Positions 14,584 to 22,917 are shown, numbered from the stretch's first letter. The stretch: DNA of 27,797 bases from Pelobacter sp. UBA6812 (GCA_002452265.1 DKEW01000009.1:11096-38892), one strand, 5' to 3'. The notes: generated by a model not told the origin, from the sequence alone. A program made the numbers and translations.

Positions 14584-14710
14584 TGTCTAATTCCAGAGCA
14601 GGCCCGTGATGGGGAGCTTGTCAGGTTGAAGTATTACTTTATGCAGGCAAGAAATCCTTGGGGGGACATACCTATTCGGTGGTGGAAAGGGAAGTCACAG
14701 GGATCGTAAT

Positions 14711-14744
14711 AAAAAACGGGTCCGCTGAAACGGACCCGTTTTTT
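14711..14744. terminator. Symmetric intrinsic terminator after the SEC-C protein gene
   Basis: AAAAAACGGGTCCG, short loop, CGGACCCGTTTTTT. It works on either strand by sequence. Its natural client is the minus-strand gene ending at 14769. The stretch between it and the ribB promoter (14584-14710) shows no gene. Confidence 0.9.
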
Positions 14745-14768
14745 ATTATTGTATAATCTGCAGCCAGG

Positions 14769-15902
14769 TCAGGCCGCGGCGTCCTGCAGGGTCGCCAGCT
14801 TGCCCAAACGGCGGACAATTTTGCGAAGCATGGCGTCTTTTTGTTCCACATCCGTAATTTCGATGGTCAACTGGTTGCCATCGATAATGATCTGTCCCCA
14901 TTTTGGGTTATCGGTCTTGGAGGGTTTGCGGTTGCCCTTTTCAAGCCACGGAAGAGTTATGCGGCTGGGTTGTCCCTGCTCATCCAGACAGGTGTCGGGG
15001 GGGAGTTCGTCCTCCTCAAGTTTCCAGCTTAGGGTGCGCAGGGCCTCGAAGGCTTCACGTACGCTGCAGTCCAGGCTGAAGGTTAAGCTGTCGCTGCTAT
15101 CGGATGCAGCGGGTTGTTCCGCTTCAGCGGTTGTCTCCGCCTCGGCCTGTTGCTCGTCCATTTCCTGCATTTCGTTGCGAATCTCGAAATAGCATTTGCG
15201 CAGCCGGGCTTCCATGGCAAACAGCGTCTCGCGGGTGATGCTGCCGAGATTCTTCTCGATAGCGTCGCGGACTTCCATGAGACGGACCTGGTAGGCATCG
15301 GGGATTGCAAAGGGGGCGCAGCCAAGGAAGATGGCGACGTTATCCAGCGGCAGAACCTGGGTGTACAGGATGTTACCCCGGGACAGCAAGGTGGATGCTT
15401 TTTGCTCATAAACTTCCAGGGTCCGCGGCCAGAAGAGATCCTGCAGAGTTACGGATATGCCCTGCTTGATGTCGGTTACGACAAAAAAGCTGAACGGCTG
15501 GTTGCAGGCTTCATCGAGAAAACGCCGCTGCAAAATGGGCAAGCGGTGCCCCATGCGGCGATGATAGCGGACTGCAATACTCTCTTCCGGTTGTTCGGGA
15601 GAACCGGGTTGCCAGTGGAGCAGGAGCCATGACAAAAAGCTGGTGTTGGCCTCCGGTTGCGTTTGCGGGTCGAGGGGGGCGTCCGTGTCCTGGCAAAATG
15701 ACTGCCAGGCTTCGGTAATGCCTTCGGGTCCCAATTGCTGCTGCGCCTGTTTGAACAGGATGTGGAATAATTCTTCTTCGGCTTTACGCAAACCTTCTAT
15801 CAGGGGGCGGGGTTGTTCTGCCACTTCCTTGTTAAGACAGCACTTCTTGAATTTCAGACCGCTGCCGCAGGGGCAGGGCGCGTTTCGGTTGATCTTGCTC
15901 AT
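14769..15902 (-). CDS. SEC-C motif domain protein of unknown function
   Basis: I chose the ATG at 15902, behind GGAG 8 bp upstream, giving 377 residues that begin MSKINRN. A SEC-C metal-binding motif (APCPCGSGLKFKKCC, residues about 8-22) lies at the N-terminus. The same zinc motif is found at the SecA C-terminus, where it binds SecB and ribosomes, and in many other proteins. The rest is mostly helical, with an acidic low-complexity stretch near residues 255-280 (EQQAEAETTAEAEQPAAS). It has no recognised catalytic motif. Monocistronic, ended by a strong terminator. Confidence 0.8.
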   Translation of the reverse strand: MSKINRNAPCPCGSGLKFKKCCLNKEVAEQPRPLIEGLRKAEEELFHILFKQAQQQLGPEGITEAWQSFCQDTDAPLDPQTQPEANTSFLSWLLLHWQPGSPEQPEESIAVRYHRRMGHRLPILQRRFLDEACNQPFSFFVVTDIKQGISVTLQDLFWPRTLEVYEQKASTLLSRGNILYTQVLPLDNVAIFLGCAPFAIPDAYQVRLMEVRDAIEKNLGSITRETLFAMEARLRKCYFEIRNEMQEMDEQQAEAETTAEAEQPAASDSSDSLTFSLDCSVREAFEALRTLSWKLEEDELPPDTCLDEQGQPSRITLPWLEKGNRKPSKTDNPKWGQIIIDGNQLTIEITDVEQKDAMLRKIVRRLGKLATLQDAAA

Positions 15903-16004
15903 CAGGCTACTCCATGGGTGGACACGAGATTTGGATGTCTGCTGGACAAGGTGAATCAAAGGTAAAGATAAGACAACGATTCACGAAATTGGACCAAAAG
16001 CGCC

Positions 16005-16061
16005 CCGGTTGGGCAGAAAAACGGGTCCAGCGATCCGCTTTTTTGCTTTTTGCTCAACCGG
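16005..16061. repeat. Long inverted repeat in the 358-bp gap between the SEC-C gene and the CODH operon
   Basis: CCGGTTGGGCAGAAAAA (16005-16021) is nearly complementary to TTTTTGCTCAACCGG (16047-16061). Nested inside is CGGGTC-CAGC-GATCCG followed by six T, which has the form of a plus-strand intrinsic terminator, yet no plus-strand gene lies upstream. The rest of the gap has only the CODH terminator and no gene. Confidence 0.55.
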
Positions 16062-16184
16062 ACTTCTTTTACTCCCGGAACAAAAAGATTCTTAAATAGC
16101 ACAAGTACCCACCAATTCGCAAAAAAAACTGGAATTTCTTCCAGTTGGTTGCATCGTAAGGATCAGAAAGGGGGGGCTTTAGAT

Positions 16185-16220
16185 AAAAAACGGGCCGTCG
16201 ATTCATAGGATTGACGGCCC
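16185..16220 (-). terminator. Intrinsic terminator of the CODH operon
   Basis: On the minus strand GGGCCGTC, loop, GACGGCCC, then GTTTTTT. It lies about 40 bp after the oxidoreductase stop. Confidence 0.88.
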
Positions 16221-16260
16221 AAGCACAACAATGGAGGAGGTAAGACTGTGGAGCTATGGA

Positions 16261-17502
16261 TCAGACAACGGCTTGCATAAGATAGTCGGGCAGGTCGCCG
16301 GGGTCCAGGTCGCCTAACTGGCAACGTTTGAGTACGGCTTCGCCGTAAAGACCTGCCTGGCTGATATCGCCCCAGAGGATCGCCGCTTTCAGTACCCCTT
16401 TGGAATCGCTGTAGCAGATCTTGCTGCACAGTCGGCCGCGGCTGTCGGTGCGATCGTAAATCTGTTTCTGCCAAGCGGGATCGGGGCTGAACACGGCGCC
16501 TACCGACACCATGCTGGTGCCGAACAGGGAGACCGAGGCGCGTAGTCCGGTATGTTCCTGCAGGGAGGCCTTGCCGCCGGCCATGTTGGTGCCGGCTACC
16601 CGGCCCTGCTTGCGGGCCGCAGGCCAGATGGCGCTGCTCATCACTCTATCGAGGGTCACGTCGCGACACTCGGTGACGTCGCCGGCAGCAAAAATGTCGG
16701 GCAGGCTGGTGCGGCACCCCTCGTCGATGATGAGGCCGCGGTTGCATTCGGCGCCGAGACGGGTGAGCAATTCGGTGTTGGCCCGTACCCCGGCGGCGGC
16801 GACGATCAGATCGGCCGGCAGTCGTTTTCCCGACTTCAGGTGTACTGCTGCCGGGGTGCCGTCCGTGTTTCGCTCGACCTGAGTCACGCCGTCTCCGCAG
16901 TACAGGTTGATACCGTGCTGCTGCATCATGTGCCCCAGGCGACGACCGGTGACTTCTTCCAGTTGCAGGGGCAACGGATAGGGCGACATCTCCACCAGGC
17001 TTACCGAAGGATGACCGACCTCCACCAGCGCTTCGGCCAGTTCGCAGCCGACCAGTCCGGCGCCGATGATGACGATATGGCGCTGGTTGCGGTACACCTG
17101 CCGCAGTTGCTCGGCATCGGCCATGTGGCGCAGGCCGTAGACGCCTGGACCGTCCATGCCCTGCACGGGGGGGAGGGCGCTGCGCGAGCCGGTGGTGAGC
17201 AGCAGCCGGTTGTAGGCGAACTGCTCGCCATCCTCGCAGCGTACCAGTCGCCGTGCCATGTCGATTTCCGACACGCTCCTACCCAGCTGAAGATCCACAC
17301 CGTAGCGCTGTGCCCAGTCGGCCGGTAAAAAATTGGCCTGCTCCGGCGAGCGTTGCCCGGAAGCCACCAGGTGCAGCTGGCAGCGGGAATAAAAGTTCGT
17401 ATCCCGACTGAGCATGATGATTTCACCATGCGGATCCTGCTGCCGGATTGTTTCCGCCGCAGCCGTTCCCGCCGCACTGTTGCCGATAATCACATATTTC
17501 AT
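16261..17502 (-). CDS. FAD-dependent NAD(P) oxidoreductase of the CODH operon
   Basis: This 413-residue pyridine nucleotide-disulfide oxidoreductase-family flavoprotein has an N-terminal FAD Rossmann motif IIGNSAAGTAAAE (residues 4-16). An NAD(P) Rossmann motif HIVIIGAGLVGCELAEAL lies near 145, and a second FAD contact DIFAAGDVTE near 270. Its ATG overlaps the cooF stop by 4 bp. The cooS-cooF-FNOR arrangement is known from several anaerobes. There, electrons from CO pass from CooS through CooF to the flavoprotein and then probably to NAD(P)+. The role here is inferred from that arrangement. It is closest in type to NADH oxidase/nitrite reductase large-subunit flavoproteins. Confidence 0.88.
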   Translation of the reverse strand: MKYVIIGNSAAGTAAAETIRQQDPHGEIIMLSRDTNFYSRCQLHLVASGQRSPEQANFLPADWAQRYGVDLQLGRSVSEIDMARRLVRCEDGEQFAYNRLLLTTGSRSALPPVQGMDGPGVYGLRHMADAEQLRQVYRNQRHIVIIGAGLVGCELAEALVEVGHPSVSLVEMSPYPLPLQLEEVTGRRLGHMMQQHGINLYCGDGVTQVERNTDGTPAAVHLKSGKRLPADLIVAAAGVRANTELLTRLGAECNRGLIIDEGCRTSLPDIFAAGDVTECRDVTLDRVMSSAIWPAARKQGRVAGTNMAGGKASLQEHTGLRASVSLFGTSMVSVGAVFSPDPAWQKQIYDRTDSRGRLCSKICYSDSKGVLKAAILWGDISQAGLYGEAVLKRCQLGDLDPGDLPDYLMQAVV

Positions 17503-18002
17503 ACGCGACTCTCCCTTGGCTCTGGCCGATTGAGATATTCCACACTGTCTCCCGGCAGGTCGGTTTCTTCAACGCTCAAACAGCCGGTCGGGCAGTTCTC
17601 CACGCAGGCCATGCAGTCCCGCGAGGTACAGCCGTCGCATTTGAGCATCATACGCCGGCCGCTGGTGGACGGCCGGGCGAAGCCGTTGGGACAGCTCATG
17701 ACGCACATATAACAGCCGACGCAGGTTTCGGTGTCGCAGACCACGTAGCCGTCATCGCCCTTGCTCAGGGCGCCGCTCATGCAGGCCCGCACGCATTGCG
17801 GATCCTCGCAGTGCTGGCAGTGGCGGGGGAAATTCTGGCCCTCGCTGGTCAACTCTACCTTGCAGCGGGAGCGGATGGCGGCAATGCCGCCATCCTTGTA
17901 AGCCTGCTGCAGGTTTTCGTTGGGGCTGTGGGCGACGATGCAAGCCAGTTCGCAGTTTTTGCAACCGGTACAGTTGGCAACATCGATGATTTTTTTTCTC
18001 AT
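17499..18002 (-). CDS. cooF: CooF-like polyferredoxin, electron carrier of CO dehydrogenase
   Basis: The ATG at 18002 overlaps the cooS stop (ATGA) and gives 167 residues; a much longer open frame exists upstream but lies inside cooS and is not coding. Four cysteine clusters are visible: CTGCKNCELAC (11-21), CQHCEDPQCVRAC, CVGCYMCVMSC and CDGCTSRDCMACVENC. They should hold four [4Fe-4S] clusters, as in CooF and the HycB/DmsB family. It should carry electrons from the D-cluster of CooS to the flavoprotein encoded next. The last part (SVEETDLPGD) is acidic. No signal peptide, so cytoplasmic. Confidence 0.92.
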   Translation of the reverse strand: MRKKIIDVANCTGCKNCELACIVAHSPNENLQQAYKDGGIAAIRSRCKVELTSEGQNFPRHCQHCEDPQCVRACMSGALSKGDDGYVVCDTETCVGCYMCVMSCPNGFARPSTSGRRMMLKCDGCTSRDCMACVENCPTGCLSVEETDLPGDSVEYLNRPEPRESRV

Positions 18003-19888
18003 GCCGCCACCCCCAGAGCCTGGAGTTTGCCGGCGATGATGGCGGCCATCTGCTCCGCGGTCTTGACCGGATCGGCTTCGATGAACAGCCGGCCGCCGGT
18101 GATGGCGGGCAGGTCTTCGGTAAGCAGTTTGGTGATGATGGGGGAACCGGCTACCGGCGGCGTCTGGGCCAGATGCAGGGTCAGGCCCATGGCCAGGCCG
18201 AAGGCGCCGTCGGCCAGCGCTTGTTCTTCCAGCCACTGGGGGGCGCTGATAACCACCGGCAATTCCGGCATGGAAACGTTCATGGTCTTGGCCAGGGCCT
18301 TGGCCACCATTTCGATGCGGCCGATGCTCAGGCAGGGACCGAAGTTGAGCACCGGAGGGATGCCGAGGGCTTCGCACACCGCCTTGAGGCCGGGACCGGC
18401 CAGATCCTTGGCTCCCGGCGAGCAGAGGCCGACGTTGGCCAGACCGCCGGTGGTGCAGCCGGCCGACAGCACCAGGATGTCACGCTTGATCAGTTCGCGG
18501 GTCAGGTTGACGGTCATCACGTCGTGGCCGCCCTCGGCCAGGTTGGAGCAGCCGAGTACGCCGACCACGCCCTTGATCTGACCGCTGGCAATCAGGTCGA
18601 TGAGGGGTTGCACCGAACCGCCCAACAGGTTGACCAGAGATTTTTCGCTGACTCCTGTGACCACGTCACCGTAGCCGTGCTGGGGAATGTCGAGGATCAC
18701 GCCGGTGTCGATGGCTCGGCGCTGTTTATGCTGAGCCGCGGCCATGCGGGCCAGTTGCTCGGCCAGTTCCATCTCCTTGCCGAGCACGTCCGGCAGCAGT
18801 TCGGCGGTGGTCTGTTTGGCGACGTCGTCGAGGCAGATCAGTTTGACGTTCTGTTTGGCGGCGATCGGCTCGATGCCGGACAGGGTACAGTTGAACTCGC
18901 TGATCACCATGTCGATGGCGCCGGTGGAAAGCAGCGCTTCCTGGGTGAAGTTGTTACCGGCCTGGCCGCAGAAGATGTCGGTGCCGCTGGCGCCGGCGCG
19001 CAGCTGCATATCCTGGCCGACGCAGGTCATGCCGACCAGCTTGATGCCCTGGGCGCCGACTTCACGGCCGATGGCCTGACCGGCTTCCGATTCCAGCAGG
19101 GCGATAAGCCCGGCGAACACCGAGTGGCTGTGGCCGCTGACGGCGATATTGACGTAGTCGGGGTTGGCGACGGAAAAGCCGGTGGCGGCGGTGCGGATGA
19201 CCGGCTCGCCCATCATGACGTCGTTCATCAGGTTGGTCATGGCCAGGCCATAAAGGCCTGTGCTGATGCCGAGGTTGAGAACGTGCAGCATCTGGTCGAC
19301 GGGATCGGTGTTGAGGTTGGTGCTGGTTTTCACCAGGGCGTCGAATACTTCGGCTTTGGCGCCGCCGGGGAGGATGCCCAGTTTTTCCCAGGTGTCGATG
19401 CGCTCCTTGGGTGCCATGAATTCGACCAGTTCCATCTTTTCATCGCGGGGTTTGTACAGATCGGCCAGCACCTTCCCGGCTACCAGGCGGGCCTTCTCTT
19501 CGGTGGTTTCCCCTTCGATGCCGAACATGGCGGCCAGTTCATCCAGGGATTGCTTGGAGCGAATCGGCAGGGGGGAGACACCTTCGCCGATGGCTTTTAA
19601 ACGCTTGGCGGTGGCTTCGCAGACATGCAGGTAACAGGCGGAACCGGCGGCGACCATGCGCAGGAAGTTGCGGGCTACGATGCTGTCGGCGGTCGCGCCG
19701 CAGACCCCTTTGGGGGAGTCGGGGGTGATGCGGCAGGGGCCGTTGGAACAGAGGCGGCAACAGACGCCGAGTTTGCCGAAACCGCATTTTACTTTCTGCT
19801 CGGCAAATCGGTCAAAGGCGGTGTTGATGTCGGTTTTGGTATCCAGGTAGTTTGACAGGCTAGTATCTGCGGATTGACAGCGTGACAT
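17999..19888 (-). CDS. cooS: Anaerobic Ni-Fe carbon monoxide dehydrogenase CooS
   Basis: CooS oxidises CO to CO2 at a Ni-Fe-S C-cluster. This 629-residue protein keeps the D-cluster and B-cluster cysteines (35, 43, 44, 47, 52, 63). By motif it also keeps the C-cluster ligands: His in VSGHSHSVF, and Cys in GMTCVGQ, IFCGQAG, VLGCSNL, SAGCTTGG and FGPCLSI. The important oddity is Gln556 in WLEEQALADG. It aligns with Lys563 of C. hydrogenoformans CODH-II (MHEKAVAIG), a lysine needed for activity there. GGAGG lies 6 bp before the start. The gene is second in an rrf2-type/cooS/cooF/FNOR operon. No acs genes are in the window, so it is a stand-alone CODH, not a proven acetyl-CoA synthase part. Confidence 0.95.
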   Translation of the reverse strand: MSRCQSADTSLSNYLDTKTDINTAFDRFAEQKVKCGFGKLGVCCRLCSNGPCRITPDSPKGVCGATADSIVARNFLRMVAAGSACYLHVCEATAKRLKAIGEGVSPLPIRSKQSLDELAAMFGIEGETTEEKARLVAGKVLADLYKPRDEKMELVEFMAPKERIDTWEKLGILPGGAKAEVFDALVKTSTNLNTDPVDQMLHVLNLGISTGLYGLAMTNLMNDVMMGEPVIRTAATGFSVANPDYVNIAVSGHSHSVFAGLIALLESEAGQAIGREVGAQGIKLVGMTCVGQDMQLRAGASGTDIFCGQAGNNFTQEALLSTGAIDMVISEFNCTLSGIEPIAAKQNVKLICLDDVAKQTTAELLPDVLGKEMELAEQLARMAAAQHKQRRAIDTGVILDIPQHGYGDVVTGVSEKSLVNLLGGSVQPLIDLIASGQIKGVVGVLGCSNLAEGGHDVMTVNLTRELIKRDILVLSAGCTTGGLANVGLCSPGAKDLAGPGLKAVCEALGIPPVLNFGPCLSIGRIEMVAKALAKTMNVSMPELPVVISAPQWLEEQALADGAFGLAMGLTLHLAQTPPVAGSPIITKLLTEDLPAITGGRLFIEADPVKTAEQMAAIIAGKLQALGVAA

Positions 19889-19941
19889 TGGTTCCCTCCA
19901 GGTTTTGATAATGTTTGATTGTTGAATGTCTGATGATTAGC

Positions 19942-20340
19942 TCAAGTAAGTTGATCGAAAGTGATGGATTCCAGATGCTCCTCCATCACGGATTGCAGTT
20001 TTTGCATGGCGCCATGCACCGTGCAGCTCCCCTTGCGGGTGCAGGAGCCGTTGTGCCCAAGGCATTGATTCAGCAGCAGGCCCTTGTCATCCGCCAGTTG
20101 CAGGATTTTCAGCAGGCTTATCTGTGCAGGTTCGCCATTCAGGGTCAAACCGCCGTTACGTCCCCGGTGGCTGATCACCAGTCCGGAATCGATAAGCTTT
20201 GCCAGGATTTTGCGCAGGAAAGGGGAGGGGATAGCCATCTGTGTGGCCAGTTCGCCCACCGGCACCGGGTGTTTCCGATGCTCCGGACGAGAGAGGTGCA
20301 AGATGGTACGGATGCAGTAATCGGCTTCCCTCTTAATCAT
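19942..20340 (-). CDS. Rrf2 family Fe-S-type transcriptional regulator
   Basis: This 132-residue protein has an N-terminal winged helix (READYCIRTILHLS, IPSPFLRKILAKLIDSGLV, RGRNGGLTL) and three cysteines at 93, 100 and 106 (C-x6-C-x5-C) in the loop that holds the [2Fe-2S] or [4Fe-4S] cluster in IscR, NsrR and RsrR. Such proteins sense Fe-S status, NO or redox. It is the first gene of the CODH operon; cooS starts 53 bp after its stop. Two tandem dyads in its own promoter suggest autoregulation and control of cooS. The ligand, CO, NO or redox, is not shown by sequence. Confidence 0.9.
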   Translation of the reverse strand: MIKREADYCIRTILHLSRPEHRKHPVPVGELATQMAIPSPFLRKILAKLIDSGLVISHRGRNGGLTLNGEPAQISLLKILQLADDKGLLLNQCLGHNGSCTRKGSCTVHGAMQKLQSVMEEHLESITFDQLT

Positions 20341-20360
20341 GAATTGTCCCCCGCTTAATT

Positions 20361-20395
20361 ATGACCAAATCGGTAATGATGACTAGATAGGTAAT
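20361..20395 (-). promoter_or_regulatory. Two tandem operator-like dyads in the rrf2-cooS promoter
   Basis: ATGACCAAATCGGTAAT (20361-20377) and ATGACTAGATAGGTAAT (20379-20395) are near-palindromes (ATgAC...GGTAAT) repeated with an 18-bp period, so they face the same side of the helix nearly twice over. On the minus strand a -35 TTGACA lies at 20416-20411, and a weak -10 TACCTA 17 bp on overlaps the upstream dyad. The regulator encoded 20 bp away is the likely binder. Confidence 0.6.
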
Positions 20396-20452
20396 ATATT
20401 GAGCGGAGCTTGTCAACCGGTTTTTTTGATTCAGGTCAATTATTTTTCGTCG

Positions 20453-20485
20453 AAAAATAAAAAAGGGCGATCGCAAGGATCGCCC
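20453..20485 (-). terminator. Intrinsic terminator after the cation exchanger gene
   Basis: On the minus strand GGGCGATC, loop CTTGC, GATCGCCC and a long T-rich tail (TTTTTTATTTTT). It lies 27 bp past the exchanger stop and upstream of the rrf2 promoter. Confidence 0.88.
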
Positions 20486-20511
20486 GGGAGAGCAGAATGT
20501 ATGGCTGAGGT

Positions 20512-21588
20512 TCAGGGTTGTGCAGGTCTTTGGCGCAGGGCCCGCCATAGGGAAAGCACCAGGGTAACCACGGTAAGGGGGATGAAGAAAAAGGTCATGG
20601 CCTGCACAAATAATCCCATTTGCGGATGGTGCAGGGTATTGAGAACGGTGAAAAGGATATAGGCGATAAAGTAGCCGAAAAACAGCCCTCCTTCCCAGCG
20701 GGCAATGCGGTGTCCGGCCAGGAAGATGGGCAGGCAGGCCAGGCAGACCGCCAGCATGATCGGCAGGTCAACCATCAGAGCCTGCCGGGGTATGGGGATG
20801 GTTGTCGGAGCCACACTGGCTGTCAGTCCCAACACCACCAGGATGTTGAAAATGTTGCTACCCACCACGTTGCCGACGGCGATGTCGCGCTGGCCGCGCA
20901 GGGCTGCCAGGGCCGAGGTTGCCAGTTCCGGCAACGAGGTACCTATCGCTACCACCGTCAGCCCGATGACCAGGTCGCTGACGCCGAAGTAGGTGGCGAT
21001 GCTGACGGCACCGCCCACCAGCCAGTGCGATCCCAATCCGAGCAACGCCAGGCCGGCCGCGATTTGCGCGATTTGCCACAGGCGTCTCGGTCGGGGTCCT
21101 GCGGGCAGTTCACACTGGGCTGGCTGCTCGCGGGTTTCGCGCCGGCTGCGCAGTACCGTCCAGGTGACATAAACCACCGCGCAGGCGAACATCAACAGTC
21201 CTTCCCAGCGTTCCAGTCCACCGTTGAGGCTCAGCAGTATCAGCAGCATGGCGGTGCCGATCATGATCGGCACTTCCAGGCGCACCACCTGGCGCGCAAC
21301 CACCAGGGGCGCCACCAGGGCGGATACGCCCAGAATCAGCAGGACATTGCAGATATTGCTGCCGACCACGTTGCCAAGAGCCAGTCCCGCCTGGCCGTTC
21401 CAGGCCGAAAACACGCTGACGGCCAGTTCCGGGGCGCTGGTGCCGAACGAAACAACGGTGAGGCCGACCACCAGTGGTGAAATCCCCAGGTCGGAGGCCA
21501 GTTGCGCCGCCCCGCGTACCAGCAGTTCGGCGCCGCCGATGAGAATGATAAAGCCTGCGATGAGCATGATGAGGGTCAAGACGTCCAT
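20512..21588 (-). CDS. CaCA family Na+(or H+)/Ca2+ exchanger-like membrane protein
   Basis: This 358-residue protein has about ten membrane helices in two inverted halves. Each half carries the alpha-repeat signature: SFGTSAPELAVS with GNVVGSNICNVLLILG in the first, and AIGTSLPELATS with GNVVGSNIFNILVVLG in the second. These are the ion-binding repeats of the YrbG/NCX-type exchangers. It should export Ca2+ or another divalent ion in exchange for Na+ or H+. The start follows AAGGA by 7 bp. It is 36 bp downstream of dmeF on the same strand and may be co-transcribed with it. Ion specificity is not certain. Confidence 0.92.
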   Translation of the reverse strand: MDVLTLIMLIAGFIILIGGAELLVRGAAQLASDLGISPLVVGLTVVSFGTSAPELAVSVFSAWNGQAGLALGNVVGSNICNVLLILGVSALVAPLVVARQVVRLEVPIMIGTAMLLILLSLNGGLERWEGLLMFACAVVYVTWTVLRSRRETREQPAQCELPAGPRPRRLWQIAQIAAGLALLGLGSHWLVGGAVSIATYFGVSDLVIGLTVVAIGTSLPELATSALAALRGQRDIAVGNVVGSNIFNILVVLGLTASVAPTTIPIPRQALMVDLPIMLAVCLACLPIFLAGHRIARWEGGLFFGYFIAYILFTVLNTLHHPQMGLFVQAMTFFFIPLTVVTLVLSLWRALRQRPAQP

Positions 21589-21624
21589 AAATGTTTCCTT
21601 GGTAAAGTTGGGTGTACAGCAGTT

Positions 21625-22566
21625 TTATGGTGTGGTGATGTTTTCACTCTTTCGGTGGAGTACTTCAACTGTAACGTGTTGGAGATTGTGCATCGCTTCC
21701 AGCCGTTGCCGGTATTCACTGGGGGCGCGAGGTTTACCTGTCTCAACGGATATCAGAGCTGCAAGATGCTGGGAGCTCAGATACCAGACACGCAAATCGG
21801 TAACGAGACTATCTGTATCCGATTCGAGTTCCCTGCGGATTTGCTCGTGGATGGCTCCGGGGGCTTTGCCATCCAGAAGAATCCTGGCCGTTTGTTTAAG
21901 CAGAAGACCGGCCCAGCGAAGGATGAGCAATCCGCCAATCATGCCCATGACGGGATCAAGGAACGTCCATCCAAGAAATTTCCCGGTCAAAAGTGCTGTT
22001 ATGGCGAGCACGGATGTCAGGGCATCGGCAATGACATGAAGATATGCCGCTCTGAAACTATGGTCATGATGATGCCCATGACCGTGGTCCTGCCCATGAT
22101 CTTGCATGATAACGATGCTTGCCGCATTGACGATCAAACCCAGTACGGCGACGACAATCGCTTCGTTGAATGCGATGGGTATCGGTGAAATCAAACGTTC
22201 AACCGATTGATAGAGCATGGATATCGCGGCGATACCAAGGAACAGGGCGCTGGTGTAGCCGGCAAGAATGCCGAATTTTCCCGTACCGAAACTGAAATCC
22301 GGCGAGTTGGCGTGCCTCCTGGCCAGTATATATGCCAACCAGGTAATGCCAAGTGCAAAAGCATGTGTGCCCATGTGCCAGCCATCAGCCAGCAGGGCCA
22401 TGGATCCGGTTATATATCCGGCCGCTACTTCAACCACCATGGTGGCGAAAGTCAGTATCACCACGCGCAACGTTTTAACTTCGTTCCCATGCACGTGGGG
22501 AGCAGTGGCATGGGAATGGCTGCAGGATTTCTGCCGGTTCTTTTCGTTCATGGAATACTCTCTCAC
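21625..22566 (-). CDS. dmeF: DmeF-like CDF transporter, Co(II)/Ni(II) exporter
   Basis: This 313-residue CDF protein has six membrane helices, a C-terminal cytoplasmic domain, and two His-rich segments, one at the N-terminus (SHSHATAPHVH) and one in the IV-V loop (DHGQDHGHGHHHDH). ADGWHMGTHAFAL in TM2 and HVIADALTSVLAI in TM5 fit the DmeF subfamily, which exports Co(II) and Ni(II). The ATG overlaps the stop of the repressor gene (ATGA), and the pair is typical of dmeRF operons. The protein is unlike the other CDF at 5774, which lacks the His-rich loops and carries a NifX-like domain. Confidence 0.88.
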   Translation of the reverse strand: MREYSMNEKNRQKSCSHSHATAPHVHGNEVKTLRVVILTFATMVVEVAAGYITGSMALLADGWHMGTHAFALGITWLAYILARRHANSPDFSFGTGKFGILAGYTSALFLGIAAISMLYQSVERLISPIPIAFNEAIVVAVLGLIVNAASIVIMQDHGQDHGHGHHHDHSFRAAYLHVIADALTSVLAITALLTGKFLGWTFLDPVMGMIGGLLILRWAGLLLKQTARILLDGKAPGAIHEQIRRELESDTDSLVTDLRVWYLSSQHLAALISVETGKPRAPSEYRQRLEAMHNLQHVTVEVLHRKSENITTP

Positions 22567-22841
22567 CGTACCTTTTGGAGCAGGTCCGTCAGTTCATCGA
22601 TCAGTTGTTCGCTGTTGTCGCCATCCAGCACCGCCTGTTTAACACACCCGCGCAAGTGATCGCCGACCATTTGCACCCATACACCTTTTAAGGCCATGGT
22701 CGCCGATGCGATTTGGCGTAAGACCTCAATGCAGTCGCGATCGGTTTCAATCATCCCGCATAACCCTTTTACCTGGCCTTCTATGCGATGCAGTCGTTTA
22801 AGCAGGCGTTCTTTGTCTTGGTCTGATCCGCAAAGACTCAT
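22563..22841 (-). CDS. CsoR/RcnR family metal-sensing transcriptional repressor
   Basis: The 92-residue all-helical protein has the CsoR/RcnR core (RLLKRLHRIEGQVKGLCGMI). Likely metal ligands are Cys37, His62 and Cys66 (DHLRGC), the C-H-C set of CsoR; an RcnR-type N-terminal His ligand is not evident, so by ligands it is closer to CsoR/InrS than to RcnR. AAGGAG lies about 8 bp upstream of the ATG. It represses in the apo form and is released by its metal. Co-transcription with dmeF points to Ni/Co. The ligand set alone would also allow Cu(I). Confidence 0.88.
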   Translation of the reverse strand: MSLCGSDQDKERLLKRLHRIEGQVKGLCGMIETDRDCIEVLRQIASATMALKGVWVQMVGDHLRGCVKQAVLDGDNSEQLIDELTDLLQKVR

Positions 22842-22855
22842 ACCGTGTCTCCTTT

Positions 22856-22880
22856 GTAGGGGTAGGGGGGTACCCTATAG
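22856..22880 (-). promoter_or_regulatory. G/C-tract operator of the CsoR/RcnR-type repressor
   Basis: On the minus strand TATAGGGTACCCCCCTACC shows a C6 tract flanked by TA-rich arms, the shape of RcnR/DmeR operators (TACC-C6-type). A TGC-TATAGG extended -10 overlaps it, so binding should block transcription of the dmeF pair. Confidence 0.6.
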
Positions 22881-22917
22881 CAGGTCATTTAGAAACGCAA
22901 TAGGCAAATCTGCAAAG

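Noticed and set aside
17499..18377. A 292-residue version of CooF
   Set aside because: The N-terminal extension is antisense-like low-complexity sequence inside cooS; the coupled ATG at 18002 gives a normal 167-residue CooF.
18173..19600. A 475-residue open frame antisense to cooS
   Set aside because: It mirrors the codon bias of a GC-rich gene; composition is dominated by Gly, Gln, Asp and His, and cooS has full family motifs on the other strand.
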